Under the pieces are notes generated by a model. It was not told the DNA's origin and did not search any database. It saw only the letters and a program-made list of their open reading frames with translations. DNA of 58,829 bases from Bradyrhizobium sp. YR681. Its GTDB lineage: Bacteria; Pseudomonadota; Alphaproteobacteria; Rhizobiales; Xanthobacteraceae. The stretch is taken from assembly GCF_000282615.1 (NCBI RefSeq), contig NZ_AKIY01000013.1, positions 1 to 58,829 on the forward strand, read 5' to 3'. This document shows positions 49,501-58,828 of the stretch, piece after piece (the first letter of the stretch is position 1; each line of letters begins with the position of its first letter). The translations under genes and the position numbers were made by a program.

Positions 49501-50658
49501 TCACCACCTGTATTCGAAGCCGACCGTGCCCTGGTGCGAGGTCAGCTCGTTGCGAAACTTGCCGTCGTAATTGACGTAGAGCCGCGCGGTGTTGGTCAGG
49601 CTGAGCGAGGCCGAGGCGCCCGCATCCATGCCGTAACGGCTCTCGCCAATGCCGGGGACGACGATGCTCTGGGTCCCGAGGCTGACCTGCACCGATCCAA
49701 GGTTCTGGTAAAAATTGTCGACGAACTTGCCGTAGGCCGACAGGTCCAGAATCTTCTGGTCGAAGATGAAATAGCGCCCGATCTCGGCCCCGATCATGAC
49801 GCGCGCGCGCGACAGCGCGGTCGAGCCGACATTGAGCGGGTCGAAGCCGCCCGTTTCCTGGAAGGCCACGCTGGTGGCACGGACATATTCGAGCGCGCCC
49901 TTGGGCACGACGCGCATCTGGTCCCTGGTCCAGTAATAGCTGATCTCGGTCAGCGCGCCGTCGACCGCGGCGCGATAGCCGGCGGTCGCGAAGCCGAGGC
50001 CAGTGTCCCGGCTGGAATGGACTTTGCCGAAACCGTGCACCACCGCGAAGGCCCAGGTCCACGGGCCCTTGTCGACCGAACCGTTGAAGCCGATCTGCGT
50101 CAGGTCGAGCGTCGCCGACTGGAGCGCCAGCGGCACGTCGATGTCGGTGTGGCTCTGGTCGACGGAGAAGCCGAGATTGACGCCCGGCGCGAGGCGCGCG
50201 CCGATGCCGGCGACACCGCCAAATGTCTTGCGCTTGTCGCCGACGAAGTCGCCCTGCGCATCAGTGCGGACCGAGATGCCGTAGCCTTCGAACCAGGTGC
50301 GGTAGCGCGGATCTTCCGTGGCCGCCGATGCCCCGCCGCCGCCTGGATTGGTGCGGAACGCGCGGTTGACGCCGCCGGAGGCCTGGTCGCCGAGCCGCTC
50401 CAGGAAATTGGAGCCGAGGTTGAGCGCGCTGTTGCCCGCCGACCGGTCGTAATTGACGGCAGTGGGTGTCGGGACCGGGGTCGGCGACGGCGTGGGCGTC
50501 GGAGACGCAGCCGGCGTCGGGGTTTGCGCGCGAACAGGCGTTGCCGCCGACATCGTCACGACGAGCGCAAGCGCCAACACGACCGCTGTCGCGACCCGGC
50601 GAACCCGGTTCAGCCCGATCGTCTGCCGTGTCCCAGAGGGCTGCGACGCGCAGCGCAT
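49501..50658 (-). CDS. Autotransporter barrel with almost no passenger
   Basis: The gene encodes 385 residues. After a leader (MRCASQPSGTRQTIGLNRVRRVATAVVLALALVVTMSAATPVRA) comes only a Pro/Thr-rich spacer of about 25 residues and a short helical part (YDRSAGNSALNLGSNFLERLGDQ). Then follows a 12-strand-type barrel (from about 115: RYRTWFEGYGISVRTDAQGDFVGDKRKTFGGVAGIGARLAPGVNLGF) that ends VGFEYRW with the expected aromatic. Either the protein is a free-standing barrel porin of the autotransporter family or its passenger is the short spacer. Confidence 0.85.
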   Translation of the reverse strand: MRCASQPSGTRQTIGLNRVRRVATAVVLALALVVTMSAATPVRAQTPTPAASPTPTPSPTPVPTPTAVNYDRSAGNSALNLGSNFLERLGDQASGGVNRAFRTNPGGGGASAATEDPRYRTWFEGYGISVRTDAQGDFVGDKRKTFGGVAGIGARLAPGVNLGFSVDQSHTDIDVPLALQSATLDLTQIGFNGSVDKGPWTWAFAVVHGFGKVHSSRDTGLGFATAGYRAAVDGALTEISYYWTRDQMRVVPKGALEYVRATSVAFQETGGFDPLNVGSTALSRARVMIGAEIGRYFIFDQKILDLSAYGKFVDNFYQNLGSVQVSLGTQSIVVPGIGESRYGMDAGASASLSLTNTARLYVNYDGKFRNELTSHQGTVGFEYRW

Positions 50659-51030
50659 GACGACTAATCCCGAAGCAAATGGCGGCGCGCAAAAATGCAA
50701 CAGGAGCGGCGCACGCCTGCCGCGATTTGTGCCGAACTGTTACTGGGGGTCAACCGGCTGGCAGGTCCAGACGAGGGCATTGCTCCCGATTGTGGTTCCG
50801 CGGCCACAGGTCCGAAATTGCAGACGAGCACGCCCGGCCCGGTCTTGAAATTCGCGCTCTGCTTGCTAACGGGCGATTTTCATGTTGCAATATCGGACAC
50901 AATCGGAATTGGCCGCTCGGCTGTGCGTTTCGCGACGATGAGACTCGAACAGACTTCCGGAAGCCCGTTTGTGGCGTGGCACGCGAAAAAGCGGCCGCGT
51001 CTTTTTCGTATCTAGTGGAGGAGACGACCG
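50659..51030. other. Long leader/intergenic region of the cold-shock gene
   Basis: No gene was found in this 372-base stretch. It is typical of the long untranslated leader of csp genes. A clear hairpin lies at 50984-51008, just before the ribosome-binding site. No convincing -35/-10 pair was identified. Confidence 0.5.
50984..51008 (+). promoter_or_regulatory. Leader hairpin before the cold-shock gene
   Basis: CGAAAAAG (50984-50991) and CTTTTTCG (51001-51008) form a perfect 8-bp stem with a nine-base loop. It ends eight bases before the Shine-Dalgarno GGAGGAG (51017-51023). It is AT-rich, so its stability would change with temperature. It could be a cold-sensing element or an attenuator. 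Confidence 0.45.
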
Positions 51031-51237
51031 ATGCCGCAAAAGGGCACCGTCAAATGGTTCAACCCGACCAAGGGCTATGGGTTCATCAAGCCGAACGGCA
51101 GCGATAAGGACGTGTTCGTCCACATCTCCGCCGTCGAGCGCGCCGGACTCTCGACCCTCAATGAAAACCAAGTGGTTGAATACGACCTCGTTGAGAATCG
51201 CGGCAAATCGTCCGCGGAGAACCTCAAGGTCTCCTGA
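51031..51237 (+). CDS. cspA: Cold-shock protein (CspA family)
   Basis: The gene encodes 68 residues, one cold-shock domain. RNP1 is KGYGFIKP and RNP2 is VFVHISAV, both complete. The protein binds single-stranded RNA/DNA and acts as an RNA chaperone. A strong ribosome-binding site (GGAGGAG) and a long leader fit the family. Several csp copies are usual in a genome, so this symbol is generic. Confidence 0.96.
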   Translation: MPQKGTVKWFNPTKGYGFIKPNGSDKDVFVHISAVERAGLSTLNENQVVEYDLVENRGKSSAENLKVS

Positions 51238-51275
51238 TTTCTCTCAAGGCTTTCGCGCGAGAGATCATGACGTTG

Positions 51276-51294
51276 CCCCCGGCTCTGCCGGGGG
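51276..51294 (+). terminator. Rho-independent terminator of the cold-shock gene
   Basis: CCCCCGGC and GCCGGGGG form an 8-bp stem with loop TCT, followed by ATTTCGTATG. It lies 38 bases past the stop. The T run is short. Confidence 0.65.
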
Positions 51295-51328
51295 ATTTCG
51301 TATGCGACGACGCAAACGCAACGATGCT

Positions 51329-51997
51329 TCAGCGCACCTGCGGCGAAACCAGAAAATTCTCCGACGGCCCGCTTCCCGCCGTCTTGCAGACGTCGCCCAC
51401 GATGCTGACCTTGCCAGTCGCCAGCAGCCGCAGCGCTTCGGGATAGATCCGGTGCTCGACTTCGAGGATGCGCTCCGACAGCGTATCCCCCGTGTCGTGA
51501 TCGCTGACGGGAACAGCACCTTGCATCACGATCGGGCCGGCATCGGTCTCGGGGATGACGAAATGCACCGTCGCGCCAGACAGTTTGACGCCGGCGCGCA
51601 AGGCCTGGCCGTGCGGGTCGAGGCCGGGGAACGAGGGCAGCAGCGAGGGATGGATGTTGAGCATCCTCCCGTACCAGGCCTTTGTGAACTCGGCGGTGAA
51701 CAGGCGCATGAAGCCGCCGAGGCAGATCAGCTCGATGCCGTGTTGGTCGAGGGCGGCCTGCAGCACCTTCTCGAAGCCCGCGCGGTCCTTGCCGAACGGC
51801 TTGCTCTCGATCACCAGCGTGTTCACGCCGCCTGCCCTCGCCCCTTCGAGGCCCAGCGCATCGGCCTTGTTGGAGATGACGAGCGAAATCTCCGCCGGGA
51901 AATCCGCAGCCGCAGCGGCCTTGATCAGCGCGGCCATGTTGGAGCCGCGACCGGAGATCAGGATGGCAACACGGCGCTTCATCGCAGCGCCAGTCAT
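51329..51997 (-). CDS. purN: Phosphoribosylglycinamide formyltransferase
   Basis: The gene encodes 222 residues. It transfers the formyl group from 10-formyl-THF to GAR, the third step of purine synthesis. Landmarks: KRRVAILISGRGSNMAALI, LVISNKADALGL, LICLGGFMRLF, the active-site MLNIHPSLLPSFPGLDPHGQAL (Asn, His), SGATVHFVIPETDAGPIV (Asp). The start overlaps the purM stop by one base (TGATG), so translation is coupled; an ATG 15 bases later (MKRR) is an alternative. Confidence 0.97.
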   Translation of the reverse strand: MTGAAMKRRVAILISGRGSNMAALIKAAAAADFPAEISLVISNKADALGLEGARAGGVNTLVIESKPFGKDRAGFEKVLQAALDQHGIELICLGGFMRLFTAEFTKAWYGRMLNIHPSLLPSFPGLDPHGQALRAGVKLSGATVHFVIPETDAGPIVMQGAVPVSDHDTGDTLSERILEVEHRIYPEALRLLATGKVSIVGDVCKTAGSGPSENFLVSPQVR

Positions 51998-53070
51998 CAC
52001 AGTGCCATGTCGAGGTGACCGTTATAGACGACGCGATGCTCGCCCTCCGCCGGGATCACCGTGCCGAGCTGCGCCACGGTTTCGCCCGCGTCGGTGAAGA
52101 CCTCGACCACCTGGTCGACCTTGTCGGGCTCGACGATCGCGATCATGCCGATGCCGCAGTTGAAGGTGCGCAGCATTTCGAGCTCCGCAATGCCGGCCTG
52201 GGCGGCCAGCCATTTGAACACCGGCAGCACCGGCAGGCGCGCGAGGTCAATGCCGACGCCAAGATGCGGCGGCAGCACGCGCGGAATGTTGTCGGTGAAG
52301 CCGCCGCCGGTGATGTGGGCAAGTCCCTTCACCGCGCCGGTCTCGCGGATCGCGCGCAGGCAGGATTTGACGTAGAGTTTCGTCGGCGTCAGCAGCGCGC
52401 CGCCGAGCGTCATGACCGGTGCGAACGGCGCCTGCGCCTCGAAGCCGAGGCCGGACTGTTCCACGATCTTGCGCACCAGCGAGAAGCCGTTGGAATGCAC
52501 GCCGGACGAGGCAAGGCCGATCACCGCGTCGCCCGCGGCGATGTCCTTGCGCGGCAACAGCGTACCGCGCTCGGCAGCGCCGACGGCAAAGCCGCCGAGG
52601 TCGTAATCACCGTCCTTGTAGAGGCCGGGCATCTCCGCGGTCTCGCCGCCGATCAGGGCGCAGCCGGATTCCCGGCAGCCTTCCGCGACACCGGCGACGA
52701 TCGAGGCGGTCGCCTCCGGATCGAGCTTGCCGCAGGCAAAATAGTCGAGGAAGAACAGCGGCTCGGCGCCCTGCACCACGAGGTCGTTGACGCTCATGGC
52801 GACGAGGTCGATGCCGATCCCGCCATGCAGGCCGGTCTCGATCGCGATCTTGACCTTGGTTCCAACGCCATCGGTGGCCGCGACCAGGACGGGGTCCTTG
52901 AAACCGGCCGCCTTGAGGTCGAACAGGCCCCCGAAGCCGCCGATCTCGGCGTCGGCGCCGGGGCGTGCGGTGGCGCGCACCATCGGCTTGATCAGGTCGA
53001 CGAGGCGGTTGCCCGCGTCGATATCGACGCCTGAATCGGCGTAAGTGAGGCCGTTTTTGCGGTCGGTCAT
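51997..53070 (-). CDS. purM: Phosphoribosylformylglycinamidine cyclo-ligase
   Basis: The gene encodes 357 residues. It closes the imidazole ring of AIR (fifth step of purine synthesis). Landmarks: [84 protein letters not shown], and [16 protein letters not shown]. The ATG at 53070 gives the family's N-terminus; residues upstream are unrelated. Cotranscribed with purN. Confidence 0.98.
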   Translation of the reverse strand: MTDRKNGLTYADSGVDIDAGNRLVDLIKPMVRATARPGADAEIGGFGGLFDLKAAGFKDPVLVAATDGVGTKVKIAIETGLHGGIGIDLVAMSVNDLVVQGAEPLFFLDYFACGKLDPEATASIVAGVAEGCRESGCALIGGETAEMPGLYKDGDYDLGGFAVGAAERGTLLPRKDIAAGDAVIGLASSGVHSNGFSLVRKIVEQSGLGFEAQAPFAPVMTLGGALLTPTKLYVKSCLRAIRETGAVKGLAHITGGGFTDNIPRVLPPHLGVGIDLARLPVLPVFKWLAAQAGIAELEMLRTFNCGIGMIAIVEPDKVDQVVEVFTDAGETVAQLGTVIPAEGEHRVVYNGHLDMAL

Positions 53071-53223
53071 GCCCGATTTCCAGTGGGTTTGCGGCTGGTT
53101 ACGTCGAATTCCGGGGACGCGCAATGGCTCGCATGGCGCTCGGCGCCATACTATGTAGATATCAACGGGTTCAGCCTCAAAAGGGCGGGATTCGAGGTCA
53201 GGCCGGGTGCCGGGAAGCGCCGC

Positions 53224-53766
53224 GTGAGTATTCCGAACATCATTACCCTGGGCCGCATCCTGCTGGTCCCGATCATCGTCTGGGCCATCGTGTCGAGCCA
53301 AATGGAGGTGGCATTCGCCGTCTTCCTGATTGCCGGCATCAGCGACGCCGTCGACGGCTTCCTGGCCAAGCGCTTCAACATGACGAGCGAGCTCGGCGCC
53401 CTGCTCGATCCGCTCGCCGACAAGGCGCTGCTGGTCTCGATCTACCTCGCGCTCGGCATCTGGGGCGACATCCCGCGCTGGATCGTGATCCTGGTGGTGT
53501 CGCGCGACATCATGATCGTCGCCGCCGTGATCGTATCCTGGCTGTTCGACAAGCCGGTCGAGATGAAGCCATCGAAAGTATCCAAGCTAAACACAGCCGC
53601 CCAGGTCGCCTACGCGGCCCTCGTGCTCGCCTCCCTTGCCTTCGGCTTCAAGCCGGCGCCCTATGACATCATCCTGATGGGCCTGGTCACGGTCTTCACG
53701 CTCTCCTCGGTCTCGCTCTACCTCGTGGAGTGGCTGCGGCACATGAGCACGATCGAGGCCAAGTAG
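53224..53766 (+). CDS. CDP-alcohol phosphatidyltransferase
   Basis: The gene encodes 180 residues from a GTG at 53224, supported by GGGAA upstream and by the typical start [16 protein letters not shown]. The motif D-x2-D-G-x2-A-R/K-x8-G-x3-D-x3-D is complete ([27 protein letters not shown]). It has about six membrane segments. It swaps CMP of a CDP-lipid for an alcohol; PgsA-like activity with glycerol-3-phosphate is most likely. It precedes hdaA, a common alphaproteobacterial order. Confidence 0.9.
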   Translation: MSIPNIITLGRILLVPIIVWAIVSSQMEVAFAVFLIAGISDAVDGFLAKRFNMTSELGALLDPLADKALLVSIYLALGIWGDIPRWIVILVVSRDIMIVAAVIVSWLFDKPVEMKPSKVSKLNTAAQVAYAALVLASLAFGFKPAPYDIILMGLVTVFTLSSVSLYLVEWLRHMSTIEAK

Positions 53767-53878
53767 CACGATCGAGGCCAAATGAGCCGGGATGCGGCCC
53801 CGCAAAGGGCCAACTCCCGCTCGATACGTCCAACCTCTTCAAACGGAGCCGGCCGCGCCGGCATGGAGCACAGCTAGC

Positions 53879-54556
53879 GTGGCAGGCCGCGTTCACCCCC
53901 GACAATTGGCGTTCTCGCTTCCGCATGCGGAAAGCCTTAGCCGGGACAATTTCCTCGAAGGCCCCGCCAATGCGGCTGGCCTTGCCTTGATCGACGGCTG
54001 GCCGGAATGGCCGAACCGGATCATGTGGCTTGCCGGCCCGGAAGGAAGCGGCAAGAGCCATCTCGCCGCGATCTGGGCCGAGGAGGCCGGTGCCCGCTCG
54101 ACCACGGCCAATGCGTTGACCGCCGCAGGCGTTCCCGGCGCGCTCGCCACCGGCGCATTGGTGGTCGAAGATCTCAACGCCAGGGAGGTGGACGAACGTG
54201 CCCTCTTCCATTTGATGAACCTTGCCCGCGAGGATGGCGCCTACGTGCTGTTCACGGGACGCGAGCTGCCGGCTTCGCTTGAGATCGAGCTCCGCGACCT
54301 GCGCTCGCGCCTGCGCGCCGTACCGGTGGTCGCCCTGCTTCCGCCCGACGATCAGCTCTTCCGCGGCCTGATCGTGAAATTCTGCGCCGACCGCCAACTC
54401 ACCGTGGACGAGAGCGTGGTCAGCTACCTCGCCACCCGTCTGGAGCGGTCTTCGGCCGCGGCCCGGCACGCCGTGGAACTGCTCGACAGCGAGGCCCTGC
54501 GGCTCGGCCGGCCCGTCACGAGGGCGCTGGCCGCCGAGCTGCTCCGGAACGCCTGA
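53879..54556 (+). CDS. hdaA: DnaA-homologue HdaA, regulator of replication initiation
   Basis: The gene encodes 225 residues. This AAA+ protein, with the DNA polymerase clamp, promotes hydrolysis of DnaA-bound ATP so that origins do not refire. The N-terminus VHPRQLAFSLPHAESLSRDNFLEGPAN contains the clamp-binding QLxFxLP-like motif. Walker A is GPEGSGKSH; Walker B is ALVVEDL. The C-terminal DNA-binding domain of DnaA is absent, as expected. The start is a GTG at 53879; a longer frame upstream lacks conserved features. Confidence 0.92.
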   Translation: MAGRVHPRQLAFSLPHAESLSRDNFLEGPANAAGLALIDGWPEWPNRIMWLAGPEGSGKSHLAAIWAEEAGARSTTANALTAAGVPGALATGALVVEDLNAREVDERALFHLMNLAREDGAYVLFTGRELPASLEIELRDLRSRLRAVPVVALLPPDDQLFRGLIVKFCADRQLTVDESVVSYLATRLERSSAAARHAVELLDSEALRLGRPVTRALAAELLRNA

Positions 54557-54608
54557 GCCTGTCCGCTGCCCCCGAGGCCGCTTGACGCGGCTGACGAGCG
54601 GAACATCA

Positions 54609-54626
54609 ATGTCATCGAAACGTCAT
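54609..54626 (+). promoter_or_regulatory. Candidate Pho box of ppk
   Basis: ATGTCAT, four bases (CGAA), then ACGTCAT are two half-sites at the 11-base period of PhoB boxes (consensus CTGTCAT), matching six and five of seven. It lies about 75 bases before the ATG at 54700, which fits a transcription start near 54665. PPK genes are PhoB targets in several bacteria. Confidence 0.55.
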
Positions 54627-54699
54627 CGGACTAACACATGCTCCCGCCGGTTTTGCGCATAAGTCGCAAATGTGGGCGAACTGGATGGACCGACTTCTT

Positions 54700-56892
54700 A
54701 TGGACTCTGCGCAAGCCGTTGAAACTAAAGAAAAAGCCCTGGAGCCCGAGGGCCTGCCGGCGATCGCGTCGAGCCCGGAGCGATTCATCAATCGCGAGCT
54801 GTCCTGGCTGCATTTCAATCGCCGCGTCCTGGAGGAATCGGTCAATCCCAGCCATCCCGTACTGGAGCGGGTGCGATTCCTGTCGATTTCGGCGAATAAC
54901 CTCGACGAGTTCTTCATGGTCCGCGTCGCCGGCATCAAGGCCCAGATTCGCGAGGGCATTGCCGAACGCGCCCCCGACGGCCTGACGCCGTCCGAGCAGC
55001 TCGCACTGATCAACCGCACCGTCTCGCAGCTTGCTTCCGATCAGCAGGCGATCTGGGCCGACCTGCGCGGCACGCTGGCCGATGTCGGCATCGCGCTGGT
55101 CGATGGCAAGGAGGTCACCAAGGCGGAGCGGAACTGGATCGAGGACTACTTCCTCAGCAACGTGTTCCCGCTGCTGACGCCACTGGCGATCGACCCGGCG
55201 CACCCCTTCCCGTTCATCCCCAGCCTCGGCTTCACCATCGCGCTCCAGCTCACGCGCGCCGTCGATGGCAAGCAAATGAACGCATTGATCCGCATGCCCG
55301 GCAAGATCGACCGCTTCATCCGCCTGCCGGCCGAAGGCAAGGTGGTGCGCCTGATCTCGCTGGAACAGGCGACAGCCTTGTTCATCAACCGCCTGTTCCC
55401 CGGCTACAATCTGCACGGCCAGGGCGCGTTCCGCGTCCTCCGCGACTCCGAGCTCGAAATCGAAGAAGAGGCCGAGGATCTCGTCCGCCTGTTCGAGACC
55501 GCGCTGAAGCGCCGCCGCCGCGGCTCGGTGATCCGTCTCGAGATCGACGCCAAGATGCCGGAGCAGCTGCGCAACTTCGTGCAGCACGCGCTGTCGGCCG
55601 CCGACGACGAGGTGTTCCTGGTCGACGGCGTGCTCGCCATGAACGAGCTCTCGCAGCTCACCCGCCTCGACCGGCCCGACCTCGAATTCACCCCTTACGT
55701 GCCGCGCCATCCCGAGCGCGTGCGCGAGCATGGCGGCGACATCTTTGCCGCGATCCGGCAGAAGGACCTCGTCGTCCATCACCCCTACGAATCCTTCGAC
55801 GTGGTGGTGCAGTTCCTCCAGCAGGCCACGCGCGACCCTGATGTCGTCGCGATCAAGCAGACGCTCTACCGCACCTCCAACAACTCGCCGATCGTGCGCG
55901 CGCTCGCGGAGGCCGCCGAAGCCGGTAAATCCGTCACCGCGCTGATCGAGCTGAAGGCGCGCTTCGACGAGGAAGCCAACATCCGCTGGGCGCGCGACCT
56001 CGAACGCGCCGGCGTGCAGGTCGTCTACGGCTTCCTCGAATTGAAGACGCACGCAAAGCTCTCGATGGTGGTGCGCCGCGAGGGCGGCAGCCTCACCACC
56101 TACGTCCACACCGGCACCGGCAACTACCATCCGGTCACCGCGCGCATCTACACCGACCTCTCCTACTTCACCTCCGATCCGACCATCGGCCGTGACGCCG
56201 CGCGCGTGTTCAACTTCATCACCGGCTATGCGGCGCCGAGCGATCTGGAAAAGATGGCGGTGTCGCCGCTGACCCTGCGCAAGCGCATCATCGAGCACAT
56301 CCAGGGCGAGACCGCGCATGCGCGGCATGGCCGCCCCGGCGCGGTCTGGATGAAAATGAACGCGCTTGTCGACCCCGACATCATCGACGCGCTGTACGAG
56401 GCCTCACAGGCCGGCGTTCAGGTCGAGCTCGTGGTGCGCGGCATCTGCTGCCTCCGGCCCGGCATCCCCGGCCTGTCCGAGAACATCCGCGTCAAGTCGA
56501 TCATCGGACGCTTCCTGGAACATGGCCGAATCTACTGCTTCGGCATGGGCCAGGGCCTGCCGGGCGCGAAGGCGGCTGTGTATATCTCCTCGGCCGACAT
56601 GATGCCGCGCAACCTCGACCGCCGCGTCGAGGTGCTGTGTCCGCTGCAAAATCCAACGGTGCATCAGCAGGTTCTCGAACAGATCATGGTCGCGAACTTG
56701 AAGGACAATGAGCAGAGCTGGCAATTGTTGCCGGACGGGTCCTCAACGCGTATGAAGGCCGCGAAGGGCGAGGAGCCTTTCAACGTCCACAACTACTTCA
56801 TGACAAATCCGAGTCTGTCTGGCCGTGGAAAGTCGCTCAAGGAATCCTCGCCGCGTCGTCTCACGCGCCGGAACGAACGCCATCAATCCTGA
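54700..56892 (+). CDS. ppk1: Polyphosphate kinase 1
   Basis: The gene encodes 730 residues. It reversibly makes polyphosphate from ATP. The N-terminal and helical domains start [19 protein letters not shown] and [17 protein letters not shown]. The catalytic PLD-like domains contain [43 protein letters not shown] (His phosphorylated in the reaction) and [13 protein letters not shown]. The ATG at 54700 is chosen over 54670 because the predicted Pho-box transcription start falls near 54665 and MDSAQ resembles family N-termini. ppx follows 15 bases downstream. Confidence 0.96.
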   Translation: MDSAQAVETKEKALEPEGLPAIASSPERFINRELSWLHFNRRVLEESVNPSHPVLERVRFLSISANNLDEFFMVRVAGIKAQIREGIAERAPDGLTPSEQLALINRTVSQLASDQQAIWADLRGTLADVGIALVDGKEVTKAERNWIEDYFLSNVFPLLTPLAIDPAHPFPFIPSLGFTIALQLTRAVDGKQMNALIRMPGKIDRFIRLPAEGKVVRLISLEQATALFINRLFPGYNLHGQGAFRVLRDSELEIEEEAEDLVRLFETALKRRRRGSVIRLEIDAKMPEQLRNFVQHALSAADDEVFLVDGVLAMNELSQLTRLDRPDLEFTPYVPRHPERVREHGGDIFAAIRQKDLVVHHPYESFDVVVQFLQQATRDPDVVAIKQTLYRTSNNSPIVRALAEAAEAGKSVTALIELKARFDEEANIRWARDLERAGVQVVYGFLELKTHAKLSMVVRREGGSLTTYVHTGTGNYHPVTARIYTDLSYFTSDPTIGRDAARVFNFITGYAAPSDLEKMAVSPLTLRKRIIEHIQGETAHARHGRPGAVWMKMNALVDPDIIDALYEASQAGVQVELVVRGICCLRPGIPGLSENIRVKSIIGRFLEHGRIYCFGMGQGLPGAKAAVYISSADMMPRNLDRRVEVLCPLQNPTVHQQVLEQIMVANLKDNEQSWQLLPDGSSTRMKAAKGEEPFNVHNYFMTNPSLSGRGKSLKESSPRRLTRRNERHQS

Positions 56893-56907
56893 TCCGGGAT
56901 CGCTGAC

Positions 56908-58410
56908 GTGACGCGGCCGCGCAAGCGCGGCTCGAGCGTCGCCGTCATCGATATCGGTTCCAACTCGGTCCGTCTCGTCGTCTACGAGGGGCTGACGCGG
57001 AGCCTGATTCCGATCTTCAACGAGAAGACGCTGTGCGGCCTCGGGCGCGAGGTGCAGAGCACGGGCCTGCTTGCGCCCGATGCCGTCGACAAGGCGCTGA
57101 CCTCGCTCAAGCGCTTTCGCGCGTTGTGCCGGGTGATGCAGGTCGGGCGCGTGTTCGCGATCGCGACCGCTGCCTGCCGCGACGCCTCCAACGGTCCCGA
57201 CTTCATCGCGAAGGCCGAGCGCATCTGCGCGGTGAAGATCGAGATCCTGTCGGGGCCGCGCGAGGCGCGGCTGTCGGCGCTTGGCGTCATTTCCGGCATC
57301 CATCATCCCGACGGCATCGTCGGCGATCTCGGCGGCGGCTCGCTCGAACTGATCGACGTGCGCAGGAACACCGTGCGCAGCGGCGTGACGCTGCCGCTCG
57401 GCGGCCTTGCGCTCCAGGACCTCGCCCACAAATCGCTCAAGCGTGCCGACCGCATCGTGCGCGAGGAGATCGACGAGGTGCAGCTGCTCGCCGCAGGCCG
57501 CGGCCGCACCTTCTACGCCGTCGGCGGCACCTGGCGCGCGCTTGCGCGCATCCACATCATCCAGAGCGGTTATCCGCTCCAGGTGATGCACGGCTATTCG
57601 ATTTCGGCTGCCGAAGCGCTCGACTTCTCGCGCCGCCTCCGCCGGCTTGCCGCCAGCAACATGCTCGCCGACATCGAGATCGTCGCCGACGCACGCCGCC
57701 CGCTCCTCACCTATGCGGCGCTGGTGCTCGAGCACATCATCCGCGTGGCGAAGCCCAAGACCATCGTGTTCTCGACTTTCGGCGTGCGCGAGGGCCTGCT
57801 GCACGAGAAGCTGCCGGAGTCCGAGCGCAACAAGGACGGGCTGATCTGTGCCGCAGAAGAGCTGAACCAGTTGCTGTCACGCTCGGCCAAGCACGCCCGT
57901 GAGCTGATCGCCTGGACCGACCGCCTGGTGCGCGTGGTGAAGCTGCGCGAGACCGAGGAGGACCGCCGCCTGCGCCATGCGGCGTGCCTGCTCTCCGACA
58001 TCGGCTGGCGTGTGCACCCGGACCATCGCGGCGAGCAGACGCTCAGCCTCGTCGTCAACGGCAATTTCGGCGCGATCACTCACACCGAGCGCGCCTTCGT
58101 CGGCCTGTCCGTGTTCTATCGCTATGCGGGCCTCAGCGAGGAGAACCAGCCTCCGGTCAACATGCAGGAGCTGCTGACCCCGGCCCAGCTCGAACGCGCC
58201 CGCCTGCTCGGCGCCGCGTTCCGCGTCGCGCACCTGATCTCGGCGGCGCGGCCCGGCGTGCTGCCCGCCACGCATTTCCGCAGCCAGGGCCGCAAGCTGA
58301 TGCTGGTGTTCGAGCATCGCCTCGGCGATCTCGTTGCCGACCGGGTCGGAAGCCGCTTCAAGCAGCTCGCCCGCCTGGTCAGCCGCGCCGGCTCGATCGT
58401 CCGGCGCTAG
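56908..58410 (+). CDS. ppx: Exopolyphosphatase (Ppx/GppA family)
   Basis: The gene encodes 500 residues from a GTG at 56908 (GGGAT upstream). It hydrolyses polyphosphate, or pppGpp in the GppA branch. The sugar-kinase/ASKHA fold has VAVIDIGSNSVRLVVYE (P-loop 1), TAACRDASN, GVISGIHHPDGIVGDLGGGSLELIDV (P-loop 2), YAVGGTWRALARIH and FSTFGVREGLLHEKL. Directly follows ppk1, so synthesis and degradation of polyphosphate are paired in one operon. Confidence 0.95.
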   Translation: MTRPRKRGSSVAVIDIGSNSVRLVVYEGLTRSLIPIFNEKTLCGLGREVQSTGLLAPDAVDKALTSLKRFRALCRVMQVGRVFAIATAACRDASNGPDFIAKAERICAVKIEILSGPREARLSALGVISGIHHPDGIVGDLGGGSLELIDVRRNTVRSGVTLPLGGLALQDLAHKSLKRADRIVREEIDEVQLLAAGRGRTFYAVGGTWRALARIHIIQSGYPLQVMHGYSISAAEALDFSRRLRRLAASNMLADIEIVADARRPLLTYAALVLEHIIRVAKPKTIVFSTFGVREGLLHEKLPESERNKDGLICAAEELNQLLSRSAKHARELIAWTDRLVRVVKLRETEEDRRLRHAACLLSDIGWRVHPDHRGEQTLSLVVNGNFGAITHTERAFVGLSVFYRYAGLSEENQPPVNMQELLTPAQLERARLLGAAFRVAHLISAARPGVLPATHFRSQGRKLMLVFEHRLGDLVADRVGSRFKQLARLVSRAGSIVRR

Positions 58411-58414
58411 AAAA

Positions 58415-58828
58415 TCACTCTGCCGATGCCTTGGCGTGACGCTCGGAGGATTCGAGCGCGGCCTGGCTCAGGCTGCGCCGGCGCCAGATGGTGCCGACGA
58501 CCAGCACGACGACGACGCCGAGCGCTGCGCAGAGATATTCGCCGCCAGCGCCGCCGTGACCGAACTGCGGCGGGATGCGGAACGTGCCGAGGATGCCGTC
58601 CAGCGAAGCGCCGAACGGGCCGTCAAACAGGGTGTGCAGCCTGGGAGCTATGCCAGGATCGGTCGCGATCACCTCGCCCGCGATCCAGCCGAGCAGCGCT
58701 GCACCCGCCCACACCAGGACCGGCAGCCTGGCGAGCAGCGCCATGATCAGGGCCGCACCGGCGACGATCAGGGGAACGCTGATGGCGAGGCCGAGGATCA
58801 GCAGCGGCACGCTGCCATTGGCAGGCGG
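58415..58828 (-). CDS. TerC-family membrane protein, C-terminal part
   Basis: The frame runs off the window edge, so the N-terminal part is missing (at least 137 residues seen). Three hydrophobic segments (VPLLILGLAISVPLIVAGAALIMALL, VLVWAGAALLGWIAGEVIA and CAALGVVVVLVVGTIW) and the GEVIATDP motif fit the end of TerC/YjbE-type proteins linked to metal export. The tail is basic and then acidic. It converges with ppx; the stops are four bases apart. Confidence 0.7.
   Translation of the reverse strand, partial: PPANGSVPLLILGLAISVPLIVAGAALIMALLARLPVLVWAGAALLGWIAGEVIATDPGIAPRLHTLFDGPFGASLDGILGTFRIPPQFGHGGAGGEYLCAALGVVVVLVVGTIWRRRSLSQAALESSERHAKASAE

Noticed and set aside
54631..56328. Open frame opposite ppk1
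   Set aside because: Antisense shadow of a clearly recognised enzyme; no ribosome-binding site or domain.
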